Source of the DNA: Aliivibrio sp. EL58
GTDB taxonomy: Bacteria; Pseudomonadota; Gammaproteobacteria; Enterobacterales; Vibrionaceae
Assembly (NCBI RefSeq): GCF_900312675.1
Contig: NZ_OMPC01000004.1
Coordinates: 9,218 to 73,217 of the forward strand
Direction: 5' to 3'
DNA: 64,000 bases
Both the position numbers and the translations under genes were made by a program. Positions 15,898-23,637 of the stretch are shown in pieces. Each line of letters opens with the position of its first letter. The first letter of the stretch is position 1. A model generated the notes under the pieces. That model saw only the letters and a program-made list of their open reading frames with translations, made no database searches and was not told the DNA's origin.

Positions 15898-16662
15898 ATG
15901 AATATTGCTCTTATTATTGGACTTTTTGCGATTCTACTTACCTTGATTATTGGCTATAACATCATTGTTCAATACAGAACAAAGATTGAATCTGCTAAAA
16001 AACAAGAGTCTGCAAAACATATGGTTATCATTGACTCAACTGAAGAATTAATCGGTAATGCTCATCACCTACCTTACAGCAAAGAGTTATTAGTTTGTCT
16101 TAATCAACGAATTCTGGACGCATTACGCGCTATTGCAGAATTAGAGCCGAACGATCGCTCTTATCCTTCACGTATTGAAAATATGGAGCAACAGCTTCAG
16201 CAGCTAAAAACTAACTATACTGGTGGCGATAGCACAAACTTCAAAGTGCCGAGTAATGATAAACAAGCACTTATCATGCTTAAGTTAGTAAAACGTCTGC
16301 GTGATACATTACGAGCGGAACATAAAAAAGGCCGAGTGAACACTCAAGTCTTTGTTGCCGAAAATGCACGTCTTGAATCAATTCAAGTTCGCATTAATAT
16401 TGAAAATGTAGTGAAGCGTGCTAAAGAAGCAACACAACGTGGGCAAGCAGGTACTGCTCGTCAATTACTGAAAAAAGGCATCGATGCCCTATCAAGTAAA
16501 AACGATGGCTACTCAAATAAAGCACGTACTCAACTGCAAGATATGCTTGATGAACTAAACAATAAGACGAAAAAGAAACAAGACCAAGAGCTACAAGATA
16601 AATTAGATAAAAACAAAGATGATGACATCGATGTATTATTCCAACCAAAGAAAAAATGGTAA
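15898..16662 (+). CDS. Membrane-anchored coiled-coil protein of unknown function
   Basis: The 254-residue protein starts with one transmembrane helix (MNIALIIGLFAILLTLIIGY), then a largely helical, charged cytoplasmic region with heptad-like stretches at 75-110 and 130-225, and a very basic/acidic tail (NNKTKKKQDQELQDKLDKNK) ending in DVLFQPKKKW. Related Vibrio proteins are often labelled DNA repair ATPase, but no Walker motif is present, so that name is not supported. Single gene with its own terminator. Confidence 0.7.
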   Translation: MNIALIIGLFAILLTLIIGYNIIVQYRTKIESAKKQESAKHMVIIDSTEELIGNAHHLPYSKELLVCLNQRILDALRAIAELEPNDRSYPSRIENMEQQLQQLKTNYTGGDSTNFKVPSNDKQALIMLKLVKRLRDTLRAEHKKGRVNTQVFVAENARLESIQVRINIENVVKRAKEATQRGQAGTARQLLKKGIDALSSKNDGYSNKARTQLQDMLDELNNKTKKKQDQELQDKLDKNKDDDIDVLFQPKKKW

Positions 16663-16730
16663 TCTAGTTTTTAACAGCTATTAAGTGACTTAATCAGTAA
16701 GAATAAACTGATGATTGCTGAGATATTCAA

Positions 16731-16757
16731 AAAAAGATCGCACTAAGCGATCTTTTT
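16731..16757. terminator. Bidirectional terminator between the coiled-coil gene and miaE
   Basis: AAAAAGATCGC and GCGATCTTTTTTT pair around a four-base loop, with A- and T-runs on the two sides; suited to both convergent genes. Confidence 0.88.
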
Positions 16758-16784
16758 TTATATCTCCACAAACAGTTCCAATAT

Positions 16785-17582
16785 TTATACTTTTGTTGGA
16801 ACACCGCTATGAAATTTAAAATCTGTATCTGATGATTGAATAAGCTCCGCCTCTATCTTCGCAAAATGGGCGACACGCTCACTCACATCCCCACCAGCCA
16901 CTTGTTCTGCTAAGGTAAGGTAATCTTGATAGTGACGAGATTCTGAGCGTAATAAAGAGATATAGAACTTCGCTAAATCATCATCTAGGTACGGCGCTAA
17001 TTTGGCAAAGCGCTCACAAGAACGCGCTTCAATAAATGCACCAATAATTAGTTTATCAATTAACGTGCACGGCTCGTGCGTAATAATATTGGTGAAAAGG
17101 CCTTTTGCATAACGACCAGCTCTGATGTTTTGATATGGGACATTACGCTGATCCATTATTTCTAATACTTGATAGAAATGATGCAACTCTTCTTTAATCA
17201 ATAGAACCATCTTATCAATCAAATCTTGGCTGTACGGTGAGTCTTTACGTGCCGTGATCTTTTTAGAGATATTACTCTTCCCTTTAAGAGTCTCTAAAGT
17301 ACCTGTTTTTTTATAAGCAAAATCTTCGTAAGGCTTAAACCAATCAAGCAGTACATTCGTACTCTCTGCATCCACTGCGTATTTACGAATTAAGTATAGT
17401 GCACTCTGCGCAGCTTTAAGCTCGCACATTAAATGATCACGTAAAATAACAGATAAATTCTCAGGCTTTTTTGCTTCTTCAATCCACTCATCCGGTGTTT
17501 CACACAGTAAAAATGAGTTAATTGGCTCTAGTAATGATTTATCGTACATATCGCTTTTTAATCTGAAAGTTCTGTTAAGCAT
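16785..17582 (-). CDS. miaE: tRNA-(ms2io6A37) hydroxylase
   Basis: MiaE hydroxylates the isopentenyl group of 2-methylthio-N6-isopentenyladenosine at tRNA position 37, using a carboxylate-bridged di-iron centre and O2. The 265-residue protein is a ferritin-like four-helix bundle. Iron ligands fall in the expected places: Glu in DHLMCELKAAQSAL, E-x-x-H in IKEELHHFYQ, Glu in AFIEARSCERF, and E-x-x-H in RSESRHYQDYL. The start could be ATG 17582 or the ATG 11 codons later; neither has a strong ribosome binding site. Confidence 0.9.
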   Translation of the reverse strand: MLNRTFRLKSDMYDKSLLEPINSFLLCETPDEWIEEAKKPENLSVILRDHLMCELKAAQSALYLIRKYAVDAESTNVLLDWFKPYEDFAYKKTGTLETLKGKSNISKKITARKDSPYSQDLIDKMVLLIKEELHHFYQVLEIMDQRNVPYQNIRAGRYAKGLFTNIITHEPCTLIDKLIIGAFIEARSCERFAKLAPYLDDDLAKFYISLLRSESRHYQDYLTLAEQVAGGDVSERVAHFAKIEAELIQSSDTDFKFHSGVPTKV

Positions 17583-17737
17583 TATATCAAATCAATTCAG
17601 CTAGCGTTTACTCTTGATCATATTTATCTCATAACCAATAAATATCAATACGTTATAGCAGAACAATTAAATTTAATTAAAATGAAACCCCGTATAAATA
17701 CTAAAAAATAGCTTGATCAATAACCAAATTAAAAGTA

Positions 17738-17768
17738 CTGTATAAATACACACTGTATGGATGAACAG
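17738..17768 (+). promoter_or_regulatory. Tandem LexA boxes over the sulA start region
   Basis: CTGTATGGATGAACAG at 17753-17768 is a full CTGT-N8-ACAG LexA box; CTGTATAAATACACAC at 17738-17753 is a second box with one mismatch in the last half. They are offset by 15 bases and share one base. The second box ends at the ribosome binding site of the gene at 17779, so repression would be tight. Confidence 0.85.
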
Positions 17769-17778
17769 GTATTTTATT

Positions 17779-18162
17779 ATGAACAGAGCAATGACATTAA
17801 ATACGTACTCAAACTCATTTAATCACTCTATCTCACAACACGTAACTAGTGCTGCAAACTTAGTAAACGCACAGTGTGAATCGCACTTTATACAAACATT
17901 AAAAAGCTTATCAAAACAAAATAAGTGGATATTCATTACTGCAAATACATCAATGCCAAGCTGTGAAACTCTACTTATGCATGGGGTTGAATTAAATCGA
18001 TTGGTTAGATTAAAGCCATCACACCATTTATCAGAAATAGAAACCATAGAGAAGGCAAAACAGTGTGGTACCGCAAGCGCTATTATTTGTAACTCTAATT
18101 GCTACTATTTTTCAGACTCTCAATGGGTAACATTGAACCGAAAAATGACAGTGCTTCATTAG
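17779..18162 (+). CDS. sulA: SOS-induced cell division inhibitor, SulA-like
   Basis: SulA blocks FtsZ polymerisation after DNA damage. The 127-residue product shows the RecA-like fold core of the family: NKWIFITANTSMPSCETLLM, VELNRLVRLKP followed by SHHLSEIETIEKAKQCGTAS and AIICNSNCYYFSDSQW. It is shorter and more divergent than E. coli SulA (169), as is usual in vibrios. ATG 17779 is preferred because the earlier in-frame ATG at 17761 lies inside a LexA box, and ACAGGT gives a ribosome binding site for 17779. Two LexA boxes upstream strongly support the SOS role. Confidence 0.82.
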   Translation: MNRAMTLNTYSNSFNHSISQHVTSAANLVNAQCESHFIQTLKSLSKQNKWIFITANTSMPSCETLLMHGVELNRLVRLKPSHHLSEIETIEKAKQCGTASAIICNSNCYYFSDSQWVTLNRKMTVLH

Positions 18163-18248
18163 TTTCAATAAGGTAACAGTTTCAACAAGATAATAGTTTT
18201 AATAAATTAATAATTTCCGTAAAACTATTATTTACGAAAACCATAAAT

Positions 18249-18638
18249 TTATTTAAGTGATGGCTCATTTAAATGCACTAGAAGAAGATCAAACTCATCA
18301 TTTTTTTGAGATATCTCTGTATGAGTATTGTCTAAAATATAAAGGATTTGTTCATCGTCTAATGTATACGGTAACTTTATTTTTAAGTCACTAATCCCTT
18401 CAATTCGAGCTAAACGAATTAAACGAATAATATTGGATTCATCATTAATATGCGAAGAGAGGACTTGTAAAGCTTCTAGACGTAGTCTTTCTTGTGTAGA
18501 CGTTGAGTCATGTACTGACGCATTCCAAATGGTACCAAAAGTTGGGATCAAACTTTTTAGCGCTTGTGAAAACGTCCATTTTTGATTACTTGAATTAATA
18601 AGAAATGAACTGTAATCAAACTCGATGATATTAGCCAT
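18249..18638 (-). CDS. Unrecognised 129-residue protein
   Basis: No family is recognised. The protein is soluble, with an N-terminal MANIIEFDYSSFLINSSNQK, a Trp-containing helical middle (TFGTIWNASVHD), a helical segment ERLRLEALQVLSSHINDESN and an alternating beta-like stretch near ISDLKIKLPYTLDDEQILYI. It stands alone between convergent sulA and fapA. The product is mildly acidic and carries no Cys; nothing suggests a toxin or phage origin. Confidence 0.5.
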   Translation of the reverse strand: MANIIEFDYSSFLINSSNQKWTFSQALKSLIPTFGTIWNASVHDSTSTQERLRLEALQVLSSHINDESNIIRLIRLARIEGISDLKIKLPYTLDDEQILYILDNTHTEISQKNDEFDLLLVHLNEPSLK

Positions 18639-18836
18639 AATTTGCCTCGATATATTCCCACATCTACTTTCAACATCCTATTGAAAAGCACAAATGTTTT
18701 TCTTCATGGCTATAAGTATCCCGAATATTAGAACCACCGCAAGTTTTAAACTGGATAGAGATCACACTTAATAATTCTTAGCTCTTAACCTTATCATTGC
18801 TCTAACACGTTGTTTACACACCTACATTTTAATAAC

Positions 18837-18863
18837 AAAAAACCGCTACTAAGAGCGGTTTTT
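18837..18863. terminator. Terminator downstream of fapA
   Basis: AACCGCT and AGCGGTT pair around a six-base loop and are flanked by A- and T-runs; it lies 21 bases beyond the fapA stop, which is read from the right. Confidence 0.85.
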
Positions 18864-18883
18864 ATCATTGGAACAACAGGTGA

Positions 18884-20566
18884 CTAACCATCAATAAGGT
18901 TAGTATTTTTAGAGATGATGGGATCGATTTTAATCTCATATTCATTAAAATAAATCTTACATGGGCTATGCTCACGTTTTGTTGTTACCTGCTCATCTGA
19001 ATATTGAATTGTCACTTTTGGATAAACACGTTCGGTTACTTTGACAACGTTTTCGCCTAATTGTTTTCTTAACTCTTCTTCTGCAGACTGAAAGCGGTTC
19101 ATTGAAAGAGTGATCTCTTTATTTGAATCTTCTTTCATCGTTTTTACACGTTCAACTTGCTCTGGGGTACGATCTGCTTTTGGTATTTTTGCTAAATCCA
19201 TTTCTGCACGTACTACTTTCATTGTGTTTTCTTGAGCAGCTTTGTATTTAGCGTTTAGATCGGCAATGTTTTCTTTGTACTTATCAAAACGAGTAAATGC
19301 TTTTACTAACGTTTCTGTCCCTGCCGTTGCGCCTAAGTTTACCGTTGTAATATTAGCGCCAGCATAAATTTCACCACCAACTATCGAGCCATTACGACCC
19401 GATTTATCCATTACAGTGACCGAATTTTTACTTTTCACAAAACTTTGAATGGCGTGTAATCCTAATTCGATATCACCAGAGGCTTGCAGATTGGCTGATT
19501 GCACGAATTTTGCGGTAATCTTTCCACCTGCTTTGACAAAACAAGTGTGCTCCTCGCCCTCTTCAACATGGTGGCCAATGATCCCTTTCATGGCAATTAC
19601 ATCACCATGAGCCTGAACATCTGCAGATTCAATAAAGCCACCAACCGTTACACTGCCCGTTGCTTTTACGATCATATCTGCCGCAATATCACCACTAACA
19701 ATAACACTGCCTTTAAATTTCACATGGCCTGTTGAGATATCAACGTTATTTAAGCACAGCGCATTATCTACATCAGCGCCATCTTGATTGATCCAAGGCA
19801 TTCCTGACGTCGCAGCAATAACTAACTCTGGATCATTTGGAGAAATAGTTGCGCCTTTACCGGCCCTAAGCTTGATATTCTTGCCCGGTGTCGCTGAAAT
19901 TATTTCACCCGTTACCGTAAAACCATCAATGCCTTTTGTTGGAGGTATGCGACGGATGAGTTCATCTCCTTCGACCACAGTGATTGTCTCACCGAGATCT
20001 CGCATATCTACTTTATCTTCTTCGCCCTCTTTCTCTTGAGGCTGTAATGCTTGCTCACGAAAGTCTTCAACTAAAGGAGTAAAGCTTGCGTTCTCACCAT
20101 CAATTGGCTCTTTACCTTTAGCGACAAGAAGAGATATTTTCTCTCCCGCCTCTAAATTACGGCTTAATACCATAATTTTCTTTAATGCATTTTTACTAAT
20201 ACCACGAGTGATTTCCATGCTCGTCAAAGCCGATATAATATCGCTACTTTGAATATCTCGCCCACCATAAGCACCAACGACCGCCATCGTTGCTTTCATG
20301 TCTCGCTCTTCTAAAGCAATAATCACTTCTGCATCACGGCGTTCAGCTACTTGACGATTCTGATGATTGGTTACCATTCCACCTTTTATATCATGAATAA
20401 TTGTAGTGATGATTTTTTCATCAAAGAAAAAACCATTTGCACCCATCTCTTCTAAAGAATCTTTAAACCCTTTTAAAGTTGGTTCAGCATCCGGCTGAAA
20501 CTTATCAGGAAAACGTAAAACAACGCTATTGTCATCCTGTATTAACGTTAGAAGAGAATCCCACAT
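18884..20566 (-). CDS. fapA: FapA-family polymer-binding protein (DUF342)
   Basis: A 560-residue member of the FapA/DUF342 family. The N-terminal FapA domain covers about residues 80-240, ending in EGDELIRRIPPTKGIDGFTV and TGEIISATPGKNI. A right-handed beta-helix follows (about 270-420; repeated short strands such as GSVIVSGDIAADMIVKATGS, VTVGGFIES), then a coiled-coil C terminus rich in Lys/Glu. In Vibrio vulnificus FapA is linked to polar flagellation and glucose signalling through EIIA-Glc. ATG 20566 has AAGAG at eight bases; GTG 20575 and ATG 20572 are alternatives. No flagellar gene is adjacent. Confidence 0.85.
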   Translation of the reverse strand: MWDSLLTLIQDDNSVVLRFPDKFQPDAEPTLKGFKDSLEEMGANGFFFDEKIITTIIHDIKGGMVTNHQNRQVAERRDAEVIIALEERDMKATMAVVGAYGGRDIQSSDIISALTSMEITRGISKNALKKIMVLSRNLEAGEKISLLVAKGKEPIDGENASFTPLVEDFREQALQPQEKEGEEDKVDMRDLGETITVVEGDELIRRIPPTKGIDGFTVTGEIISATPGKNIKLRAGKGATISPNDPELVIAATSGMPWINQDGADVDNALCLNNVDISTGHVKFKGSVIVSGDIAADMIVKATGSVTVGGFIESADVQAHGDVIAMKGIIGHHVEEGEEHTCFVKAGGKITAKFVQSANLQASGDIELGLHAIQSFVKSKNSVTVMDKSGRNGSIVGGEIYAGANITTVNLGATAGTETLVKAFTRFDKYKENIADLNAKYKAAQENTMKVVRAEMDLAKIPKADRTPEQVERVKTMKEDSNKEITLSMNRFQSAEEELRKQLGENVVKVTERVYPKVTIQYSDEQVTTKREHSPCKIYFNEYEIKIDPIISKNTNLIDG

Positions 20567-20633
20567 ATCCATCACTCTTAGTATTTATTACAGTTATAAA
20601 TTAAACTGCAAATATTAATTAGTTAGCTGTATT

Positions 20634-20921
20634 CTACAGTTCAAAGTCATCTAAATCTATGTCGGTCTCTTGACGCTCAAAAAACGCCACTAAATCGTCA
20701 TGTCCACCAATGTATTTACCATCTAGGTAGATTTGAGGAACTGTATTTACTGCAATGCCTTCTTTTTCTTGAATTAATGACACCATTTCATCTTTACTTA
20801 AATCAACATCCAAAGTTAATACCTTGTACGCTATATTCTTATCGTCAAAAATTGCTTTTGCTTTAACACAAAATGGACATACTGTTTTTGAAAATATAAT
20901 AGTTTGGGCTGTGTCGAACAT
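20634..20921 (-). CDS. Dithiol glutaredoxin
   Basis: A 95-residue thioredoxin-fold protein with the dithiol site Cys15-Pro-Phe-Cys18, the cis-Pro motif TVPQIYLDGKYIGGHDDL and a short acidic tail (TDIDLDDFEL). It should reduce disulfides or glutathione mixed disulfides with GSH. CPFC rather than CPYC is a small variation. It lies between fapA and a YggN-type gene, all on the minus strand, with short gaps of 58 and 23 bases, so co-transcription is possible. Confidence 0.9.
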   Translation of the reverse strand: MFDTAQTIIFSKTVCPFCVKAKAIFDDKNIAYKVLTLDVDLSKDEMVSLIQEKEGIAVNTVPQIYLDGKYIGGHDDLVAFFERQETDIDLDDFEL

Positions 20922-20944
20922 TTTCTTTATCTCTTTATTTGTAA

Positions 20945-21691
20945 TTAAATGGTAAAAACGGGATACGATTGTAACTCTGGCACCAATTCGTGAAGTGTTT
21001 TTTCTTGCTCTGCAATCTCTTTTGCTGAATCACATAGCTCTTGAGCATCAGCTTTAATTTCTTTACTGTTTTCGTTCATCTTTGTCTTGATGGACGTTTG
21101 AACGTCAGCAAATTGTTGCTGCAATTCTGAAAAGTTTAACTCGCCATTTTGCATTTTATCTGACAATGAATTAAATACACTGGCGAAAAGCTCTTTATCT
21201 AAGCTTTGGATCATCACTTCAAAGTCATTCTTCCATGTTGTATCCACTTCTTTGAAGAAGTCATGCTCAAGTATTAAATCTTTTCCTTGATAGAATTTTT
21301 GCTTAGCAGTTACGCCATATTCATCAATCTTGTTTTTTACTGAATCAAATGAGCCTTGAGCATCAAACGAGATTTCGATTTCATTAACAAAATCATTAGC
21401 TGCCGCTATTCCTTTATCGGTAAAATCTACGACGGTAGGAATGTAGTTTGCAACTTGTTGTTGATACTTTTCGATGGCCAGTTTTTGCTCTTTAGTCAAA
21501 TCCATCTCTTTGCCATTAACAAAGACACGCCCTTCCTGATCAATTCTTAATTTATCTTGAGGGTTTTCAACTTTCATATCACCTGTTGGGCTTAATAGTA
21601 CATCATTTTTAACGACGACAGGACACATGCTTGCCCAACTGTTGAATGACATAACTAGAATACCTAGTGCGATGGTCTTTTTACCTAGCAT
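20945..21691 (-). CDS. YggN-like periplasmic protein (DUF2884)
   Basis: The 248-residue protein has a Sec signal peptide (MLGKKTIALGILVMSFNSWA, likely cut before SMCP) and a helical mature region with the DUF2884 features: an N-terminal beta segment VRVNGKEMDL-like (VFVNGKEMDLTKEQKLAIEK), then long amphipathic helices. Two Cys (C23 and one near residue 217) could form a disulfide. Function in E. coli YggN is unknown. It is divergent from purC across a 175-base promoter region. Confidence 0.8.
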   Translation of the reverse strand: MLGKKTIALGILVMSFNSWASMCPVVVKNDVLLSPTGDMKVENPQDKLRIDQEGRVFVNGKEMDLTKEQKLAIEKYQQQVANYIPTVVDFTDKGIAAANDFVNEIEISFDAQGSFDSVKNKIDEYGVTAKQKFYQGKDLILEHDFFKEVDTTWKNDFEVMIQSLDKELFASVFNSLSDKMQNGELNFSELQQQFADVQTSIKTKMNENSKEIKADAQELCDSAKEIAEQEKTLHELVPELQSYPVFTI

Positions 21692-21779
21692 AACTGCCCT
21701 TGTTTACTATTTATTTGGGTTGTTTAGTTTAACTTATCGCCACTCCTCATCTCAACATAGATTTTTAAGACAAAAGAAT

Positions 21780-21828
21780 AGCAAACGTTTGCTTTTGTTC
21801 TGGAAGTACAAAATAGTTCTGGTATGAT
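21780..21828 (+). promoter_or_regulatory. purC promoter with PurR box and extended -10
   Basis: AGCAAACGTTTGCTTT at 21780-21795 is a near-consensus PurR operator with the full GCAAACGTTTGC palindrome. TG-G-TATGAT at 21820-21828 is an extended -10. The box lies just upstream of the promoter core. Confidence 0.82.
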
Positions 21829-21866
21829 GCGTCCTGTATTTAAATAGTTTATATAGGAATTCAATA

Positions 21867-22970
21867 ATGAATTTTGCCGAACAAGTACTTGCTGTTAATG
21901 ATGATCTTCCGATCCGCACTGATAAACCAGTACACAGCGGAAAAGTACGCTCTGTATATTGGTTAACAGAAGAAGACAGTCGCCGCCTTATTAAAGAAAA
22001 AGGCTACAATGTTGCAGCGGATGCCCCTCTGGCTATCATGATTATCAGCGATCGTATCTCAGCATTCGATTGTATTTGGCACGGTGAAGGCGGCCTTAAA
22101 GGTATTCCAGGTAAAGGAGCTGCATTAAACGCAATTTCTAATCACTGGTTTCAGTTATTTAAAGATAACAACTTAGCGGATAGTCACATTCTTGACATCC
22201 CTCACCCATTTGTGTGGATTGTGCAAAAAGCAAAACCGGTAATGATCGAGGCTATTTGTCGTCAGTATATTACAGGTTCCATGTGGCGTGCTTACACCAA
22301 TGGTGAACGTGAATTCTGTGGTATTCAAATTCCAGAACGCTTAGAAAAAGATGAGCAATTACCTGAATTACTATTAACTCCATCAACCAAAGGCATTTTA
22401 AAAGGTATTGATGGCGTACCAGAAGTTGATGATGTGAACATCACTCGTAAAAATATTGAAGATAGCTATGAGAAATTCAACTTCTCATGCACTGAAGATA
22501 TTGATTTATACGAGAAACTTCTTAAAGAAGGCTTTGCGGTTATCTCTAAAGCATTAAACAAAATCGATCAAATCTTTGTTGATACAAAATTTGAATTTGG
22601 TTACGTTAATGATGCCGATGGCAATGAAAAACTGATTTATATGGATGAAGTAGGTACTCCTGATTCTTCACGTATTTGGGATAAAAATGCGTATCGCTCT
22701 GGCCATATTATCGAAAACTCTAAAGAAGGTTTCCGTCAGTTCTTACTTAACCATTTCCCTGATCCTGATATCTTATTAAATAAGAATCGTATGGAAGAAC
22801 GTTCTGTATTAGCTCAAGACAATGCACTTCCGTTAGAAGCGATGATGGAACTATCGAAAACGTATTTGGATATAGCGGCTAAAATTACTGGCGCACCAAT
22901 CACACTAAGTGAAAACCCAAAAGCAGAAATCATTAAAGTATTAAAAGAAGAATATCAATTAGTTGATTAA
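21867..22970 (+). CDS. purC: SAICAR synthetase (phosphoribosylaminoimidazole-succinocarboxamide synthase)
   Basis: Joins CAIR and aspartate with ATP in purine synthesis. The 367 residues are the long form typical of vibrios, against about 237 in E. coli. Conserved motifs include [58 protein letters not shown] and [14 protein letters not shown]. The C-terminal 100 residues are extra relative to the short form. It is controlled by a PurR box, as purT is, and ends in a strong terminator. Confidence 0.95.
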   Translation: MNFAEQVLAVNDDLPIRTDKPVHSGKVRSVYWLTEEDSRRLIKEKGYNVAADAPLAIMIISDRISAFDCIWHGEGGLKGIPGKGAALNAISNHWFQLFKDNNLADSHILDIPHPFVWIVQKAKPVMIEAICRQYITGSMWRAYTNGEREFCGIQIPERLEKDEQLPELLLTPSTKGILKGIDGVPEVDDVNITRKNIEDSYEKFNFSCTEDIDLYEKLLKEGFAVISKALNKIDQIFVDTKFEFGYVNDADGNEKLIYMDEVGTPDSSRIWDKNAYRSGHIIENSKEGFRQFLLNHFPDPDILLNKNRMEERSVLAQDNALPLEAMMELSKTYLDIAAKITGAPITLSENPKAEIIKVLKEEYQLVD

Positions 22971-22988
22971 TCTTTCACTTTTAGCTTA

Positions 22989-23020
22989 AAAAAATGGCGA
23001 CCAATACGGTCGCCATTTTT
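22989..23020. terminator. Terminator after purC
   Basis: AAAAATGGCGACC and CGGTCGCCATTTTT form a long stem with a four-base loop and flanking A/T runs; it can also end the convergent gene at 23055. Confidence 0.9.
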
Positions 23021-23054
23021 GTATTCTTTCAAATAACTACGACTAATATCGTGA

Positions 23055-23528
23055 TTATAAGAAGTGTACTGTCAGGTTAACAGAAGCAAAATCAATGTTT
23101 TCACTACCAACAGTAAAGTTGTTGTAACCAGCACCTACTGTGAACATTGGTAGGATGTTGTATTCAACACCTAGGCCAAAGAATGGGTCAACGCCGTCGT
23201 CTTTACGGTAACCATCTGCTTCCCAGCTGTGCATGCCCGCTTTACCATAAACGTGTAATGGACCAAAGTCGATGCTTGGTTTAACAGCAAAGTTAACAGA
23301 AGTTACATCTGTTGTTTGGTTACCAAAATCATAAGAACCTAGGTTCCAAGCACCCATTTCTAAACCAATGAAAGGAAGAATACCAGTACCAATATGTGCA
23401 CCGTATACCGTTGAGCTTTCGCCTCTGTAATCAGCAGAACCTGCTTGTAGGCCACCATAAATTAGTGAATCAGCAGCCGCTGTTACTGATACGCTTGCTA
23501 GAGCTAACGCTAAAAGTGTCTTTTTCAT
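23055..23528 (-). CDS. Small outer-membrane beta-barrel protein
   Basis: Starting at ATG 23528, preceded by AGGATT, the 157-residue product begins with a Sec signal peptide (MKKTLLALALASVSVTAAAD). The mature part has alternating short beta strands rich in Gly and aromatics (LIYGGLQAGSADYRG, YGAHIGTGILPFIGLEMGAW, FGLGVEYNILPMFTVGAGYN) and ends with a hydrophobic strand closing in Phe-Leu, typical of eight-stranded barrels of the OmpX/OmpA-like class. Function is unknown. An upstream in-frame ATG at 23561 would spoil the signal peptide. Confidence 0.8.
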   Translation of the reverse strand: MKKTLLALALASVSVTAAADSLIYGGLQAGSADYRGESSTVYGAHIGTGILPFIGLEMGAWNLGSYDFGNQTTDVTSVNFAVKPSIDFGPLHVYGKAGMHSWEADGYRKDDGVDPFFGLGVEYNILPMFTVGAGYNNFTVGSENIDFASVNLTVHFL

Positions 23529-23637
23529 TTTCAATCCTATTTTCAAAAAAGGGAGCGGCAATCTTTGCCACTCTTTTTAATCTTATTTATAGTAAAGCAA
23601 TTAATATGCCGACATTACCTATAGTCTAGGGGATACC

